Assembly (NCBI RefSeq): GCF_007678455.1
Contig: NZ_VEEP01000011.1
Coordinates: 159,440 to 223,439, forward strand
Length of the DNA: 64,000 bases
Reading direction: 5' to 3'
From: Cytobacillus oceanisediminis 2691
GTDB lineage: Bacteria > Bacillota > Bacilli > Bacillales > Cytobacillaceae
Numbering within the stretch: the first letter of the stretch is position 1; each line of letters begins with the position of its first letter. The translations under genes and the position numbers were made by a program. The notes beneath the pieces were generated by a model. The model was not told the origin of the DNA. It saw only the letters and a program-made list of their open reading frames with translations, and ran no database searches. Below, piece after piece: positions 8,533 to 17,717 of this stretch.

Positions 8533-9462
8533 ATGGAAAGCAATAATTTTTGGCTCGTCAATGTACCGGTAGCAACTCTTTGGACTTCCTATGATTCTTC
8601 AAGGGAAATCGATGAAGCTGCTGTATCAGGGAACGTTAATTTGGAAGAATGGCTCGAAAAACTCACGTATGAACTGAGGCTGCAATTATGTGATGATAAC
8701 CTCGTTCAATCACAGGTTTTATTTGGCCAGGAAGTTTTGATCATTGATGAAAAGGATGATTGGGTCCATGTCGTTATCCCGGACCAGCCTTCAGGCAAAG
8801 ACAAAAGAGGTTATCCGGGCTGGATCCCAAAAGATCAGCTGATTCAACAGTCTGATTGGTATATCAAGAAAGGCCAAGTTGCTGTGGTAACCTCCAGGAA
8901 AGCTTTGCTTTACTCAGAGCAAAATGAAAAATTGATGGAATTAAGCTATCAGACAATGCTGCCTGTCGTGGAGGATGTCGTCGACCGCATCCGCGTCAAG
9001 ACGCCAACAGGAATCGGAATTTTGCGGACAGAGGATGTTGAAGTCCATCCATCTGAAAAAGAAATTCCGCAAAAGAATGGCGATGCAATCGTTGCAGCGG
9101 GCGAGCAATTCCTTGGGCTGCCATATCTGTGGGGAGGAATGAGCAGCTATGGATATGATTGCTCTGGATTCAGCTACAGTATGTGCCGGGCCAATGGTTG
9201 CATTATTCCAAGGGATGCCCATGAACAGGCAGCAGCCGGCGTGAAAATAGAAATACATGATATTTTGCCAGGTGATTTACTCTTTTTCGCATATGAGGAA
9301 GGAAAAGGACAACTTCATCATGTAGGCATCTATTATGGAGATGGGAAACTTCTTCATTCTCCCAATACAGGTAAGAACATTGAAATCATTCGGCTCGAAG
9401 GTACAATCTATGAAAAAGAACTCTGTGCAGCTAGACGCTACTGGATGAATACGGAGGCATAA
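8533..9462 (+). CDS. ykfC: Gamma-D-glutamyl-L-diamino acid endopeptidase, NlpC/P60 (YkfC)
   Basis: The 309-residue protein has two N-terminal SH3-like domains and a C-terminal NlpC/P60 cysteine peptidase domain. Cys210 sits in YGYDCSGFSYS and the catalytic His in LHHVGIYYG near residue 262. The family cuts L-Ala-gamma-D-Glu from diamino acid-containing murein peptides. There is no signal peptide, so it acts in the cytoplasm on imported peptides. The RBS GGAGG precedes the ATG, which is 3 nt after the ykfB stop. Its own stop overlaps ykfD. Confidence 0.92.
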   Translation: MESNNFWLVNVPVATLWTSYDSSREIDEAAVSGNVNLEEWLEKLTYELRLQLCDDNLVQSQVLFGQEVLIIDEKDDWVHVVIPDQPSGKDKRGYPGWIPKDQLIQQSDWYIKKGQVAVVTSRKALLYSEQNEKLMELSYQTMLPVVEDVVDRIRVKTPTGIGILRTEDVEVHPSEKEIPQKNGDAIVAAGEQFLGLPYLWGGMSSYGYDCSGFSYSMCRANGCIIPRDAHEQAAAGVKIEIHDILPGDLLFFAYEEGKGQLHHVGIYYGDGKLLHSPNTGKNIEIIRLEGTIYEKELCAARRYWMNTEA

Positions 9463-10475
9463 TGATGAAAAATGAAGTTCTATTAAGTGTCAAAGATTTA
9501 AAGAAGCATTTCACAATGGGTAAAAATGAAGTACTGAAAGCTGTAGATGGTATATCATTTGATATTTTTAAAGGTGAGACATTCGGGCTTGTTGGAGAAT
9601 CAGGCTGTGGCAAATCCACTGCCGGAAGGACGATGATTGGTCTGTATGACCGTACAGATGGAGAAGTCATTTTCAACGGCAAAAATGTCCATGCATTATC
9701 TGAAAAAGAGAAATTCCAATTTCATAAGCAGATGCAAATGATTTTTCAGGATCCCTACGCATCTTTGAACCCGAGATCCACAGTCAAAGAAATCATTGCC
9801 GAACCAATGGAAGTCCATGGGTTATTTCCAAATAAGAAGGAACGTCTTGAACGCATCTATCAACTGCTCGAGGATGTTGGCCTGAATCGGGATCATGCAA
9901 ATCGTTATCCCCATGAGTTCAGCGGCGGCCAGCGTCAAAGGATAGGAATAGCAAGAGCACTTGCGCTCGATCCGGATTTCATCATTGCTGATGAACCGAT
10001 TTCCGCACTGGATGTATCTGTACAGGCGCAAGTAGTGAATCTGCTGAAAAGACTGCAAGCGGAAAAAGGATTGACATATTTATTCATCGCCCATGACCTT
10101 TCTATGGTAAAGCAAATAAGCAACAGGATTGGTGTCATGTATCTTGGCCACATCGTCGAGCTGACCGTAAGCAGCCAGCTGTATAATAAACCGCTTCACC
10201 CATATACCCAGGCATTATTATCGGCCATCCCAATACCTGATCCTGATATCGAAGACCAGAGAGAACGCATCATTCTTGAGGGAGAACTGCCTAGTCCGAT
10301 GAATCCGCCAAGCGGTTGTGTTTTCAGGACAAGATGCAAACACGCAATGGAAATCTGCGCCCAGAAGAAACCGGTCTGGCAAGAAATCGATAAGGACCAT
10401 TTTGTAGCTTGTCATCTATATAATGAAGATGTAGCCAACGATAGGAATAAGGAAATGTTAGTAAATATCAGGTAA
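9462..10475 (+). CDS. ykfD: Oligopeptide/dipeptide ABC transporter ATPase (YkfD)
   Basis: This 337-residue OppF/DppF-type ATPase has Walker A GESGCGKSTAG, a Q-loop in MIFQDPYASLNPR, signature EFSGGQRQR and Walker B FIIADEPISALD. It has the C-terminal oligopeptide transporter motif with cysteines (GCVFRTRCKHAMEIC). It probably pairs with DppD to energise DppBC, since the dpp block encodes only one ATPase. The ATG at 9462 overlaps the ykfC stop; the next codon is also ATG and better spaced from GGAGG. Confidence 0.92.
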   Translation: MMKNEVLLSVKDLKKHFTMGKNEVLKAVDGISFDIFKGETFGLVGESGCGKSTAGRTMIGLYDRTDGEVIFNGKNVHALSEKEKFQFHKQMQMIFQDPYASLNPRSTVKEIIAEPMEVHGLFPNKKERLERIYQLLEDVGLNRDHANRYPHEFSGGQRQRIGIARALALDPDFIIADEPISALDVSVQAQVVNLLKRLQAEKGLTYLFIAHDLSMVKQISNRIGVMYLGHIVELTVSSQLYNKPLHPYTQALLSAIPIPDPDIEDQRERIILEGELPSPMNPPSGCVFRTRCKHAMEICAQKKPVWQEIDKDHFVACHLYNEDVANDRNKEMLVNIR

Positions 10476-10484
10476 GGGTTTGGT

Positions 10485-11291
10485 ATGATGCACATTGAAG
10501 AATTAGAGGATCAACTAGTAAAAGAACTCGCCAGTGGGAAAGGCCAGGCGAGTTTGTTTTTAGAAATTGAAGATAGGATCATAGAGTTTAACAGTACCGA
10601 AGTTTTCCGGTCAGCGAGCCTGATAAAACTGCCGATCTTATTTGAGGCTTTGAGGCAGTTGGAGGAAGGAATTCTGCAGCCGGATAGGCTGCTAAGTGTC
10701 AGGCAAGAAGACAAAGTGGGAGATACAGGGGTCCTGCAAGCAATGAACACACAGCAGATAACCATTCATGACCTGTTGACCCTTATGATAATCGTTTCTG
10801 ATAATTCAGCAACGAATTTGGTGATCGACCTGATTGGAATGGCCCCGATTAATTCGACAATTTCAAAAATCGGGATGAAAAACACGATTCTGAAGCGAAG
10901 AATGCTAGATTTCAAAGCTGCCCAAGCCGGAAACGATAATTTCACCACTTCTGCGGATATTGTACTTTGCCTGAAAGAAGCTATTGAAGGCCAATGGTTG
11001 AAGGAGCAATCAAGAGATCGATTCACTGCTTTGCTCCTTCAGCAGCAATTTAAGGAAAAACTGCCTGCTTATATGGATCAATCTTTAATGGAAATTGGAA
11101 ATAAGACTGGAGAATTGGCTGGTATTGAGCATGACTGTGCTTTTATCACTTATGGAGACAAAAGAGCATATGCCGCTGTCCTGATCGATGGCCTGGAAGA
11201 TAATGAGACAGGAAAATCGATAATTCGGCAAGTTGGAAAGCAGATAAACAGCTATATTTCAGGAATTTCGACAGGGAACCCCAATTATTGA
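10485..11291 (+). CDS. Class A beta-lactamase-like serine hydrolase
   Basis: The 268-residue protein has the penicillin-recognising hydrolase fold of the Beta-lactamase2 family. It shows SxxK (SLIK near residue 44), the SDN motif (VSDNSATNL) and KTG (NKTGELAGIEHD). There is no signal peptide or membrane segment, which is unusual for a true beta-lactamase or PBP and points to a cytoplasmic esterase or peptidase. It begins 9 nt after ykfD, so it is probably the last gene of the ykf operon and may act on murein-derived peptides. The RBS is weak. The function is inferred from context. Confidence 0.8.
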   Translation: MMHIEELEDQLVKELASGKGQASLFLEIEDRIIEFNSTEVFRSASLIKLPILFEALRQLEEGILQPDRLLSVRQEDKVGDTGVLQAMNTQQITIHDLLTLMIIVSDNSATNLVIDLIGMAPINSTISKIGMKNTILKRRMLDFKAAQAGNDNFTTSADIVLCLKEAIEGQWLKEQSRDRFTALLLQQQFKEKLPAYMDQSLMEIGNKTGELAGIEHDCAFITYGDKRAYAAVLIDGLEDNETGKSIIRQVGKQINSYISGISTGNPNY

Positions 11292-11604
11292 TAGCTATTG
11301 ATATTAAAAAGATATAAATTGCTAGCAGTTTGCTATTAAGCGGGGTGGGTATGAATTATTAAGTGCAAGCGGATATACAATGATTATGGTCCCGCTTGGT
11401 TTTACCAATAAAATTTTCTCGAAATGAAAAAGAACGAGGGTTCACTCTCGTTCTTTTTTTCATGAATTCTTATCTGTTCATATTAATATGGTTTTTTTAA
11501 TCAAAAATATATCCAAAAAAAATAAAATGTACTATAATGATTTTCGTATTTCTGAAGTTTTGATTTCAAGATGCTATTTCTTTATTATACAGGGGGAATG
11601 ATGG
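11292..11604. other. Intergenic region after the ykf operon
   Basis: I see no gene in these 313 bases. A weak hairpin (CAAGCGG 11366-11372 with CCGCTTG 11392-11398) and the strong terminator at 11428-11460 are the only structures. The AT-rich stretch from 11461 probably carries the promoter of the nitrilase gene. Confidence 0.5.
11428..11460 (+). terminator. Terminator of the ykf operon
   Basis: AAGAACGAG and CTCGTTCTT form a 9-bp stem around a short loop, followed by seven Ts. Confidence 0.85.
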
Positions 11605-12477
11605 ATGAAAATGAGGGTTTCCGCAGTCCAATACCATCTTCACACGATCAGGTCGTTTGAAGAGTTCGCTCAGCAATGTGAGCATTATGTTAAAACAGCA
11701 CAGGAATATGGTTCTGAGTTTGTATTGTTTCCTGAGTTCTTCACTACTCAATTGTTATCAATCGGCAGTGAACAGGGTACAAGACTGACCATCAATGAAC
11801 TCCCTGGTTTTACTGAACAATACTTAAACCTGTTCCAGAATTTCGCTTTGGAAACAGGCATGCATATCATCGGAGGAACACATGTCATCGCGCGAGAAGG
11901 AAAATTATATAATGTGGCACATATGTTTTATCCCGATGGAAGGATCGTTGAACAGGCAAAGCTCCATATCACACCAACTGAAGTGAATGAATGGAATATG
12001 AGTGCGGGAGAGGATTTCAGGGTATTTGATACAGAAAAGGGGCGAATTGCTCTTTTGACCTGCTATGATATTGAGTTCCCGGAAATTGTCAGAATGGCTA
12101 AAGGTAAAGGTGCTGATGTTATATTTGTACCTTCCTGCACGGATGACCGACATGGTTTCCACCGTGTTCGTTATACAAGCCATGCACGGGCGATCGAAAA
12201 TCAAGTTTATGTAGTTTTGACCGGCACAGTCGGTGCGTTGCCGACGGTCGATTTTATGCGTGCCAACTTTGGCCAGGCGGCAGTCATCACACCAAATGAT
12301 ATCCCATTCCCTCCTAAAGGTCTTCAGGTAGAAGGAGAACTGAATGATGATATGGTCGTTACTGCAGACCTTGACCTCGAGCTTTTGTACGAAGTAAGGG
12401 AGCGAGGTTCTGTGACAACTTGGCGTGATCGTCGAACAGATCTATATCCAGACTGGGAAGAAGCAGAAAAAATCTGA
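11605..12477 (+). CDS. Carbon-nitrogen hydrolase (nitrilase superfamily)
   Basis: The 290-residue protein has the nitrilase-superfamily catalytic triad. The Glu is in VLFPEFFT, the Lys in AKLHITPTE and the Cys in LLTCYDIEFPE. Such enzymes hydrolyse amide or nitrile bonds; the substrate cannot be told. The RBS AGGGGGAA is 6 nt from the ATG. It is followed 20 bp later by a GNAT gene. In B. subtilis YhcX, as I recall it, a GNAT domain and a nitrilase domain are fused in one protein. Here they are separate genes, in the opposite order. Confidence 0.88.
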   Translation: MKMRVSAVQYHLHTIRSFEEFAQQCEHYVKTAQEYGSEFVLFPEFFTTQLLSIGSEQGTRLTINELPGFTEQYLNLFQNFALETGMHIIGGTHVIAREGKLYNVAHMFYPDGRIVEQAKLHITPTEVNEWNMSAGEDFRVFDTEKGRIALLTCYDIEFPEIVRMAKGKGADVIFVPSCTDDRHGFHRVRYTSHARAIENQVYVVLTGTVGALPTVDFMRANFGQAAVITPNDIPFPPKGLQVEGELNDDMVVTADLDLELLYEVRERGSVTTWRDRRTDLYPDWEEAEKI

Positions 12478-12497
12478 CTCGAGAAGGAGCATTTTAG

Positions 12498-13169
12498 ATG
12501 GAGTATATCCGTGTTAGCAGCATTGAAGATCCCCTTTTTGCCAAACTCCATAACTTAATGAAAGAGGTTTTCCCTCCTGAGGAAGTTTTGGAATTTGATC
12601 TGTGGAAAGAACCGCTTGAAGACCCGGGAATCCGTGTTTTCGTTGCCCTCCATGAAGAAGAAGTCGTGGGGGTGACTGAATACCGCTATTACCCGGATTG
12701 GAATATCGCAATGACAGACTTCACGATTGTCGGCAAACCGGGCCTTAGCATTGGGCGCTTTCTAGTCAATAAAAGAATGGATGATCTGCAAAGCCTAGCA
12801 GCTGAGCAGGGTGTAGACTTATTCGGGATGTTTGCTGAAATTTATGACCCTTATCGTAAAACAGACCACGAGTTTGGCGGCGTAAAAACAATGGACCCAT
12901 TTGTTAGACGCGAAGTACTTTCGCACCTGGGTTATAAGCGATTGGATTTAGATTATGTCCATCCTTCATGGGAAAATGACGGAGAAGCTGTAGAAGGGTT
13001 GGATTTATGCTTCATGCCGGGTGATGAGGAAACCATTGAATTGCCGGCAGCTTTAATCACAGACTTCTTGACGACTTATTATTCTGTACTCGAAAAGAAG
13101 CCAGAGAAATGGATCAAGATGGTGGAGCAGCTTAAGAGGAAAGAAACAGTGTCCTTGCTGCCTCTATAA
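12498..13169 (+). CDS. GNAT-family N-acetyltransferase-like protein
   Basis: The 223-residue protein looks like a GNAT acyltransferase. The N-terminal half has beta strands with the VFVALHEEEVVGVTEYRYY pattern and a central helix where the acyl-CoA loop should lie (GKPGLSIGRFLVNKRMDD). The classic Q/RxxGxG/A loop is not sharp, so activity is uncertain. The RBS GAAGGAG precedes the ATG. The close spacing to the nitrilase gene suggests an operon and joint action on one metabolite. A terminator follows. Confidence 0.7.
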   Translation: MEYIRVSSIEDPLFAKLHNLMKEVFPPEEVLEFDLWKEPLEDPGIRVFVALHEEEVVGVTEYRYYPDWNIAMTDFTIVGKPGLSIGRFLVNKRMDDLQSLAAEQGVDLFGMFAEIYDPYRKTDHEFGGVKTMDPFVRREVLSHLGYKRLDLDYVHPSWENDGEAVEGLDLCFMPGDEETIELPAALITDFLTTYYSVLEKKPEKWIKMVEQLKRKETVSLLPL

Positions 13170-13511
13170 TGTATACGGACTAGCAGTAATCGAAACTGAT
13201 GGTCTTTTAATATGCAAGTAGAATGAAATGACGTAGGCAAAAGCAATTTATACAGTGGTCCGCAATAACAGGATAGAACCATTTGGTTTTATCTTTTTTT
13301 TATTGCTCAGATTGCGATCGGCGTAGTATCCAAACGGTGTCCGTCTCAGAAATACACTTCCGTTGCTATTAGTACCTGGTGATAATTCCAGGTAAATCTG
13401 TTGTGAAAAAGTGCTTAAAATCCATAAAAATAGGGCGATGCTATTCTAGAAAACAACATTATTATGTTGAGATAATATTTTTAGATAAACAAAAAAACGG
13501 CCAAAGCCGTT
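13170..13511. other. Intergenic region between convergent genes
   Basis: These 342 bases hold no recognisable gene. They contain the GNAT terminator (13272-13301) and the terminator of the leftward membrane-protein gene (13490-13513). The stretch between has no feature I can name. Confidence 0.5.
13272..13301 (+). terminator. Terminator after the GNAT gene
   Basis: GATAGAACCA and TGGTTTTATC pair with one G-T, followed by eight Ts. Confidence 0.75.
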
Positions 13512-13513
13512 TT
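13490..13513 (-). terminator. Terminator of the leftward membrane-protein gene
   Basis: AAACGGC-CAAA-GCCGTTT with a seven-base A-run on the plus strand, which is a T-run for the leftward gene. Confidence 0.8.
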
Positions 13514-13871
13514 AAAAAGCGTATTGAAAAATTCCATAATATAATGGTGCGACAGTAATCAAACCAACCAATCTCGCTGCCACTGGCATTGATTCCTCAT
13601 CTTCATCAAAGCCAAAATCACCGGCAAAACGTTCAGCAAAGAAAATGGTGAATACCACATCCCACAGTAGTCCAAGAATAAATACCATTTTCCACACCAA
13701 AGTTACCAGCATTTCCGTTTCAGTTACATATCCGAATAGACCCATCCAGGTTATGATCGAAACAATGAAGTCAAGTCTGGTGATATTGTTCTTGTATTTT
13801 CCTTTAATTAAAAACCAGATTGCCGTTGTCCCCAGAAACCCGAGATAAATTACCCATAAAAAATCAGCCAT
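13512..13871 (-). CDS. Small integral membrane protein, unknown function
   Basis: I do not recognise this 119-residue protein. It has about four hydrophobic segments (near residues 3-22, 35-50, 55-80 and 98-117). A short acidic stretch, FGFDEDEES, lies between the third and fourth. The RBS AGAGGTT precedes the ATG. It stands alone between terminators and is transcribed away from the large membrane-protein gene to its right. Codon use looks like that of its neighbours. Confidence 0.7.
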   Translation of the reverse strand: MADFLWVIYLGFLGTTAIWFLIKGKYKNNITRLDFIVSIITWMGLFGYVTETEMLVTLVWKMVFILGLLWDVVFTIFFAERFAGDFGFDEDEESMPVAARLVGLITVAPLYYGIFQYAF

Positions 13872-14085
13872 CTTATTAACCTCTAAATCTCTTAATATTT
13901 TTTGTGATTATTTAATTTAAACCTGTACCACTTTGCTATTATAAAGGGATTTAGGCATGAATGGAACAGAGTTTGTCGAAAAAACACGTATGGAAATTCC
14001 TGATAAAATATTGAATTATTTTATTAATGGTGTAAAATTACACTAAATGATCAGATTGGGATTATACAGGAATAGAGGGATAAAA

Positions 14086-17000
14086 ATGGAATTCACTCCT
14101 AAAGAGGAAAGACGGAGAATTTTCCGTGATGAGCTCTATCATTTAAAGGAGCTAGGTTATGTTTCTGAACAGGAACAGGACACCGTCGCTGAAGCGTATA
14201 ATGAATATTTCATTGATTTGCTTGCCAGGGAACAGCAGGAGAAAGAGAAGGTAAGAACAGTCAGAAGTGCGGATCAACATAGTATTAAATCGGTAAAAAC
14301 GAAACAGCAGGTTAAACACACAAGTAATGTTCATAATTCATCTGAAAATAAAGTGGAAACGAAGCCGAAATCGGTGAAAATCAGGCCTAAGAAATCTCCA
14401 GAAGACATTCGTGAACGGAATATATCCTGGTCTTTGAATATTGGGGTAATTATGCTCTTAATCGGCGGCCTGTTCGTGGCGACAAGCAATTGGGACACAA
14501 TGACTTCCTGGATGAAAGCTGGATCGATCGCCCTTGTCTCGGTGTTATTTTATGGTATCGCCTATATAAGCTACACTGTGCTGAAAATCGAAAAGACCGC
14601 ATTCGCGTTTGTGGTACTTGCAAGTTTATTTTTGCCTATTTTCACTCTGTCACTGGGTTGGTTTGAATTGCTAGGTCCTTATTTATCATTTTACGGTGAA
14701 GGAAGATTCATTTTAGGAACAATCAGCAGTTCAATTCTGATTCCGATTTATGCCATGCTTGCCAGGGGATTATCATCAAGACTATTTGTATGGTTTACGT
14801 TTATTTCATCTTCGATTGCGGCTGCTTATGTACTGAGGGCAACAGGTCTTGAATCAGATGGGTTTTACCTGGGATTGGTGATTTTCAATGGGATTTTGAT
14901 CACTGGGTATCACCAGCTCAAAAAGAAAGGCCGTCTGCCTCTTTTCACAAGGGAACTTGCCGTTTATTCACAGGCTAACTTAGTCTTATCAACTTTGTTG
15001 ATGCTCTTTTTCTATGAGAATCAGTTTTTCAATGGATTCAGTTTGATTTTAACTTCCATTGTTTATCTATCCATGATTTTTGTGATTGGCCAAAAGCAGT
15101 ACCATTTTGTGTTCAGCACTATGTTAGTGTATGGTGCTTATCAAATCTTAGAAAATTGGCGTCTTACAGAAGTGAGTCCTATCGGCTATGCGCTTCTTGG
15201 ATTTGTCTTTCTATTATTGCCAAGATTGTTCGGGGACCAATTTTCTTTGAAAAAGGCTTTCCAAATGACAAGTGCAGTTGTATCAGCTTTTGCGTTCCTC
15301 TTCATAACCGCTGAGGGACTGATGATGCACTCACAAAATCCGTCGCTGGTTTTATTTGTGGCTTACCTGCTGATTGCTGCTAATTTCATTTATCTTGCAA
15401 ATGCAGATAGAAATATGATCTTTGCATATCTAAGCCCGATATTTCTTGCGGCCGCATTGTTTGAAGTGGTGTTGAAGCTGCAAAACTGGATTCAGTTCGA
15501 GAATCTAACACTGCCGTTATACTTAATTGGTCTGGTCCTTTTTATGACCTTTGGCTGGCTGCTTCAACATAAGCAGCTTCAGGTCATTAAAACCAGCTCG
15601 CGTGATATTGGGTTGTTGATTATGCTTTTCATGGTCCTTATTACTTTTTCGATGTTTGGCTGGTGGGAGCTGGGACTGATGTTCATGCTCACGAGCTTTG
15701 TATTTTACAGCATGCGGAAAATCGATTCTAGGAATCTTATCCCTACTTTGGCTCAGTGGGCTGTTCCAGTCTGCCTTGGTTTGGCTGTTGCCTCATTTGG
15801 AGAGGAAGTAAGGACCCAATCCAGTATGTATGATGATTTTATTGGAATGCCAGGAAACTTTGCGATGGCAGGAATCTTGCTTTTAGCTGTTCACAGGGCC
15901 TTTAGGAAAATGAAAGATTCCGTTCTAGCCAAAAGTTCCTTCTTCACTGCCCATGGTTTTTATGCTATCAGCCTATTCTTTACGTTCGTTTCACATATTG
16001 ACAGCATATATGGCGAATCACTTATCTGGTTTGTCGGCATTTTCATGTCACTGCTGCTTTACTTTGCGGTCAGGGAAAGAATAATAGTATTTTTGCCGGG
16101 AATCATTATCCTTGTCTGGTATCTGATCACTGTAAATTCAATAAGTGAAGAGATTATATTCTTTAATGACATAGCGGAGTCACTTTTAATGCCAGCAGGA
16201 GGATGGCTGCTGCTGGGCATGGCAGCAGGGCTGCGGGGTAAGGAAACGCGACTGGCAACAGGTTTTGCCTGGGTTGGAAATATATATTTAATTCCTCTCA
16301 TGGCATTTAACTTTTTCTATTATGAAGATACTGCGGTGTGGAGCTACCTGGTCGCAACAGCTGTATATGCTGCAAGCCTTATATTCGCGAAGAAAGAATG
16401 GATGATCAAATCCTTCCTGTATGGAGCGTTCACTACATTATTTATGGCAACCAAGACTGGGATCAGCTATTTTACAACAGAAGAATCGAGTCAATATGCT
16501 TTTCTGATGGTCAGTATGTTAATCACAGTCATCTGGTTCTTTTCATCCAGGGATTTTAAAAACAGAACACAGTTTTATCTGATTCCGTTTTCGCTATTGG
16601 GAATCTTAAAATTTCTCGTCGCCTATCCATACACATGGGTTTTATATGGTATAACGATTGGTTATGCGGTGATTGTATTGGTCCTGCTCCGCCGATTTAA
16701 GTGGGATTTGATTGCCATTGCACCGTTGCTGATGATTTTTTACGGAACAATCCAGTTTATGTTCCTGTCCAATCTTCAAGTGTTTTTCGAGATTGCCATC
16801 CTTGCTGCCTTTGGAGTCACGACTGTTTTACTAGGAACATGGCTGTATAAGCATTTTTGGGAGAGTGGCGGTGTTTATGGGCTGAAGAGTCTAGATGCTT
16901 ATACAATCGTTGGCTTCCTGTTCATCTGCTCAATCGCACCACTTCACACTGAAACGTACTGGGCACTGATTATTCATGGTCTGCTTCTTTCAGGAGGATT

Positions 17001-17577
17001 ATGGCTTCAAAAAAACAGGATCAACGGTGTGAATTCTGAGTGGATTCTTTTTCTGGCAGGAGCCTATTTACTGGTACCGTATTATACGGTCATTGGGCAA
17101 ATCGAAGTTCCAGCTTTATTAGAAAGGGAGGTATATGTATTGCCGTTCGTGGGGCTAGTCATCTTCATGCGACGGATGTTCAAAAAGCAAAATGCAAAGA
17201 TTATAGACTATATTCAATGGGCAGTTCTCGTGATTGTCTCTCTGCTGCTAATTCAGGATGGGCTGGCAAGCAACACGGTCTATGATGCATTGATTCTTGG
17301 GTCCTTGTCGCTTGTTTCCATGCTTGTGGGTATGTGGCTGAGGGTAAAATCGTATTTCTTTGTTGGAGCGGGGGTCTTGCTTTTGAACTTGTTCCTGCAA
17401 ACGAGACCTTTCTGGGGAAACCTTCCGTGGTGGGGGTACCTCCTGATTGCAGGCTCAATCCTTATCAGTGTCGCAAGTTTTAATGAATGGAACAAACAAA
17501 AGGGAGCTAAAGGAGAGAAGACCATTTTAGTAAGGATAAAAGAGAGTGTAAGAAAGAAGTTGAAAAACTGGAACTAA
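14086..17577 (+). CDS. Very large polytopic membrane protein, unknown function
   Basis: The product is about 1,163 residues. A charged, cytoplasmic N-terminal part of roughly 110 residues, rich in Glu, Lys and Gln, is followed by well over twenty hydrophobic segments up to a Lys-rich C-terminus. No catalytic motif is visible; the layout resembles the DUF2157/DUF2339-type membrane proteins. I chose the ATG at 14086 because AGAGGGA lies 5 nt upstream. The earlier in-frame ATG at 14047 has no RBS. It is monocistronic, with a strong terminator. Confidence 0.8.
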   Translation: MEFTPKEERRRIFRDELYHLKELGYVSEQEQDTVAEAYNEYFIDLLAREQQEKEKVRTVRSADQHSIKSVKTKQQVKHTSNVHNSSENKVETKPKSVKIRPKKSPEDIRERNISWSLNIGVIMLLIGGLFVATSNWDTMTSWMKAGSIALVSVLFYGIAYISYTVLKIEKTAFAFVVLASLFLPIFTLSLGWFELLGPYLSFYGEGRFILGTISSSILIPIYAMLARGLSSRLFVWFTFISSSIAAAYVLRATGLESDGFYLGLVIFNGILITGYHQLKKKGRLPLFTRELAVYSQANLVLSTLLMLFFYENQFFNGFSLILTSIVYLSMIFVIGQKQYHFVFSTMLVYGAYQILENWRLTEVSPIGYALLGFVFLLLPRLFGDQFSLKKAFQMTSAVVSAFAFLFITAEGLMMHSQNPSLVLFVAYLLIAANFIYLANADRNMIFAYLSPIFLAAALFEVVLKLQNWIQFENLTLPLYLIGLVLFMTFGWLLQHKQLQVIKTSSRDIGLLIMLFMVLITFSMFGWWELGLMFMLTSFVFYSMRKIDSRNLIPTLAQWAVPVCLGLAVASFGEEVRTQSSMYDDFIGMPGNFAMAGILLLAVHRAFRKMKDSVLAKSSFFTAHGFYAISLFFTFVSHIDSIYGESLIWFVGIFMSLLLYFAVRERIIVFLPGIIILVWYLITVNSISEEIIFFNDIAESLLMPAGGWLLLGMAAGLRGKETRLATGFAWVGNIYLIPLMAFNFFYYEDTAVWSYLVATAVYAASLIFAKKEWMIKSFLYGAFTTLFMATKTGISYFTTEESSQYAFLMVSMLITVIWFFSSRDFKNRTQFYLIPFSLLGILKFLVAYPYTWVLYGITIGYAVIVLVLLRRFKWDLIAIAPLLMIFYGTIQFMFLSNLQVFFEIAILAAFGVTTVLLGTWLYKHFWESGGVYGLKSLDAYTIVGFLFICSIAPLHTETYWALIIHGLLLSGGLWLQKNRINGVNSEWILFLAGAYLLVPYYTVIGQIEVPALLEREVYVLPFVGLVIFMRRMFKKQNAKIIDYIQWAVLVIVSLLLIQDGLASNTVYDALILGSLSLVSMLVGMWLRVKSYFFVGAGVLLLNLFLQTRPFWGNLPWWGYLLIAGSILISVASFNEWNKQKGAKGEKTILVRIKESVRKKLKNWN

Positions 17578-17586
17578 TGACAGACT

Positions 17587-17618
17587 GCCGGCAAAGGGAC
17601 TTCTTTGCCGGCCTTTTT
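17587..17618 (+). terminator. Terminator after the large membrane-protein gene
   Basis: GCCGGCAAAG and CTTTGCCGGC form a perfect 10-bp stem around a 6-nt loop, followed by CTTTTT. Confidence 0.9.
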
Positions 17619-17717
17619 AGCGTTACAAAGATAAGGAAGGTTTTAAGTGTGCAATTTTTCTTTAATTCTGTTAACATTCATAAAAATAAGCAAATCACTA
17701 TGTATGGAGGTCAGCCA

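Noticed and set aside
14047..14085. Upstream ATG of the large membrane protein
   Set aside because: It has no RBS, while AGAGGGA is correctly placed for the ATG at 14086.
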